Shown piece by piece: positions 7,006 through 8,383 of a stretch of 8,383 nt of DNA; the first letter of the stretch is position 1, and the number at the start of each line of letters is the position of its first letter. Below the pieces are notes generated by a model, which did no database searches, was not told the origin of the DNA, and saw only the letters and a program-made list of their open reading frames with translations. Made by a program: the position numbers and the translations under genes. Origin of the DNA: Planctomycetota bacterium (GTDB taxonomy: Bacteria; Planctomycetota; MHYJ01; WSZJ01; JACPWG01); the NCBI GenBank assembly GCA_016220045.1, contig JACRIP010000057.1, forward strand, positions 1-8,383, written 5' to 3'.

Positions 7006-8094
7006 ATGGCCCCAGCGAGCCCGACGAGGATCATTGTCTGCTTCGCGCCGGAGGCGGAGGCGGGTTCCGTCCGGTCGGCCCTGCGCGGACTGGGGCTCGA
7101 TCCGGCGCCCGGGCCGGACTGGCGCTGGTACGATCCGGGCCTGCTGGTCGCGTGGCCCGGGGTCGCGCCGCGTCCGGAGGCGGTGGAGCGCGTGCGCGCC
7201 CTCTCCGCGGTGCGGCGGGTGGTCGAGCTGCCGGCCGGGCGCTGGCTGTACGACGGCGCCGCCGGGCAGGCGGGGTGCGGGACCGCCCCGGTGACCCTGC
7301 CGAACGGCCTCCGCATCGGGGCGGGCGAACTGACCGTGATCGCGGGGCCGTGCAGCGTCGAGAGCGCGGCGCAGGTGTGCGAGATCGCGGCGGCGGTGAA
7401 AGAGGCCGGAGCGCGGGCGCTGCGCGGCGGCACGTTCAAGCCCCGGACATCACCCTATGTCTTCGGCGGCCTGGGCGAAGCGGGGCTGGAATACCTGGCG
7501 CGGGCGCGCGAACAGACCGGGCTGCCGATCGTCACCGAGGCGCTGGAGCCGGCGCAGGTCGCGGTCGTGTCGCGCTACGCGGACGTGATCCAGATCGGCT
7601 CGCGCAGCATGCAGAACGCCGCGCTGCTCGTGCTCGCGGGCAGCCATTCGGCCGGGAAGGCGGTGCTGCTCAAGCGCGGTTTCGCCGCCACGCTCGACGA
7701 GTACCTGCAGGCGGCGGAGCACGTGCTCTTGGGTCGGCTGTGGGCGGGCGCGACCGAGCCGGGGCTGATCCTGTGCGAGCGGGGCATCCGGACCTTCGGG
7801 ACGGAGACCCGGTTTACGCTGGACATCGGGGCGCTGCCGATCCTGCAGGAGCGGAGCCGGCTGCCGGTGGTCGCCGATCCGAGCCATGCGGCCGGACAGC
7901 GGCGCTACGTGGCGCCGCTGGCCTGCGCGGCGGTCGCGGCGGGGGCGGACGGGCTGCTGGTGGAGGTGCACACGGAGCCGGAGCGGGCGTGGAGCGACGC
8001 GGCGCAGTGCCTGGACGTGCGGGCCTTCCGGGCGCTGATGCAGCAGGTGAGCGCGCTGGCGGCGGCGCGCGCGCGGCCTGCCGCGGGCGACTGA
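7006..8094 (+). CDS. aroF: 3-deoxy-7-phosphoheptulonate (DAHP) synthase, type I-beta
   Basis: Condenses phosphoenolpyruvate and erythrose 4-phosphate to DAHP, the first step of the shikimate pathway, in the cytoplasm. The 362 residues comprise an N-terminal segment (1-90), probably the ferredoxin-like regulatory domain seen in Thermotoga-type enzymes but divergent here, and a (beta/alpha)8 catalytic barrel. Motifs: IAGPCSVES (112-120), LRGGTFKPRTSPYVFGGLG (139-157), DVIQIGSRSMQN (193-204), LLKRGFAATLDEYL (221-234), ILCERGIRTF (255-264) and VVADPSHAAGQRRYV (288-302). Predicted metal ligands are Cys116, His294, Glu320 and Asp331; the His-Glu and Glu-Asp spacings (26 and 11) match Thermotoga maritima as I remember it. 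The Cys-His interval is about eight residues longer, placed near 212-215 and 243-251. No chorismate mutase domain is fused. The start is ATG 7006, with GGGAAGG (6992-6998) seven bases before it. Probably co-transcribed with the chorismatase-like gene 40 bp upstream. Confidence 0.95.
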   Translation: MAPASPTRIIVCFAPEAEAGSVRSALRGLGLDPAPGPDWRWYDPGLLVAWPGVAPRPEAVERVRALSAVRRVVELPAGRWLYDGAAGQAGCGTAPVTLPNGLRIGAGELTVIAGPCSVESAAQVCEIAAAVKEAGARALRGGTFKPRTSPYVFGGLGEAGLEYLARAREQTGLPIVTEALEPAQVAVVSRYADVIQIGSRSMQNAALLVLAGSHSAGKAVLLKRGFAATLDEYLQAAEHVLLGRLWAGATEPGLILCERGIRTFGTETRFTLDIGALPILQERSRLPVVADPSHAAGQRRYVAPLACAAVAAGADGLLVEVHTEPERAWSDAAQCLDVRAFRALMQQVSALAAARARPAAGD

Positions 8095-8101
8095 ACGGGA
8101 C

Positions 8102-8265
8102 TGGTAGGGGCCCTCCCTTGTGGCCGCCCCATCGTGGCCGACCTGGCAACGGTTGCGGGCCCTGCCACCATGGGGCGGGCACAAGGCCCGCCCCTACAAG
8201 ACCGCGGGATATGCGAGATCCACCGCCCCGATCGAGGCTTTTGCGACCGCCGCTTCGGGCGAAAT
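8102..8265. repeat. Long palindromic intergenic repeat, copy 2
   Basis: Begins within 10 bp of the aroF stop. The outer arms are GTAGGGGC (8104-8111) and GCCCCTAC (8190-8197). Internally, CCTTGTGGCCGCCCCATC pairs almost perfectly with the segment at 8167-8185, giving a hairpin of about 94 nt. The tail after the palindrome repeats that of copy 1: GCGAGATCCA at 8213-8222 (16 bases after the arm start-to-end interval in both) and GCGACCGC at 8243-8250. The stem bases differ from copy 1 but the pairing is kept. From 8266 to 8352 I see no gene or clear signal. Confidence 0.78.
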
Positions 8266-8352
8266 CGCCGGCCGAATGCCGACCGCAGGGGCCCTTCGTT
8301 CCGCCTGAAGAGGCTGTCGTAAACTGTGCGGGAAGGGCGGAATCGGCGAGCT

Positions 8353-8383
8353 GGCGGGGCGGACACGGGGGTCCGCCCCTACG
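8353..8383. repeat. Short GC-rich hairpin at window edge, possibly a partial third repeat
   Basis: GGGGCGGAC (8356-8364) pairs perfectly with GTCCGCCCC (8371-8379) around a six-base loop, and the 3' arm ends in GCCCCTAC like the two larger copies. The 5' GTAGGGGC arm is missing, and the window ends at 8383, so its full extent is unknown. Confidence 0.6.

Noticed and set aside
4920..7439. Minus-strand open frame of 839 codons across the PPC, Rid and aroF genes
   Set aside because: It runs antisense to three recognisable genes and through the intergenic repeat. It is Arg/Pro/Ala-rich with no family motif, which is typical of antisense frames in GC-rich DNA.
8120..8322. Two small plus-strand ORFs of 62 codons after aroF
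   Set aside because: They lie in the palindromic repeat and its tail, have no convincing ribosome binding site and show no recognisable protein motif.

Overview
This is a GC-rich (roughly 70%) window, most likely from a Planctomycetota genome or another PVC-group bacterium (Verrucomicrobiota, Lentisphaerota or Kiritimatiellota). The main reason is a tightly packed trio typical of that superphylum: a DUF1549/DUF1553 protein, a Tat-exported DUF1501 protein and a large secreted PPC-domain protein. A finer placement cannot be made from sequence alone.

Layout. Positions 1-123 are a lower-GC segment (about 57% by hand count, against about 73% in the next 120 bases). I cannot assign it. It ends in an in-frame TAG immediately before the recognisable coding of the DUF1549/DUF1553 gene (124-1590), which therefore lacks a start codon and signal peptide. 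The DUF1501 gene (1624-2955) follows after 33 bp. The PPC-domain gene (2958-5528) follows after 2 bp, or overlaps it if a GTG start is used. The three look like one operon for an exported protein set whose biochemical role is not established. An intergenic region with a long palindromic repeat (about 5588-5745) comes next. After it is a second pair of genes: a two-domain Rid-superfamily protein resembling chorismatases (5787-6965) and a type I-beta DAHP synthase, aroF (7006-8094), 40 bp apart. A second copy of the palindromic repeat (about 8102-8265) lies just after aroF. A third, shorter hairpin of the same flavour closes the window (8353-8383).

How the genes may work together. The first block is probably an envelope or periplasmic export module. 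The second block links the first enzyme of the shikimate pathway (DAHP synthase) with a protein whose fold and C-terminal motif resemble enzymes that hydrolyse chorismate, the end product of that pathway. This suggests a small unit directing carbon to a chorismate-derived metabolite such as a hydroxybenzoate or a dihydroxycyclohexadiene carboxylate. The two repeats bracket this pair.

The points most worth checking are the chorismatase-like/DAHP synthase pair, the abrupt junction at 121-124, the change of codon style inside the first gene near a run of eight T (657-664), and the bracketing repeats. No tRNA, rRNA, CRISPR array or recognisable transposase was seen.
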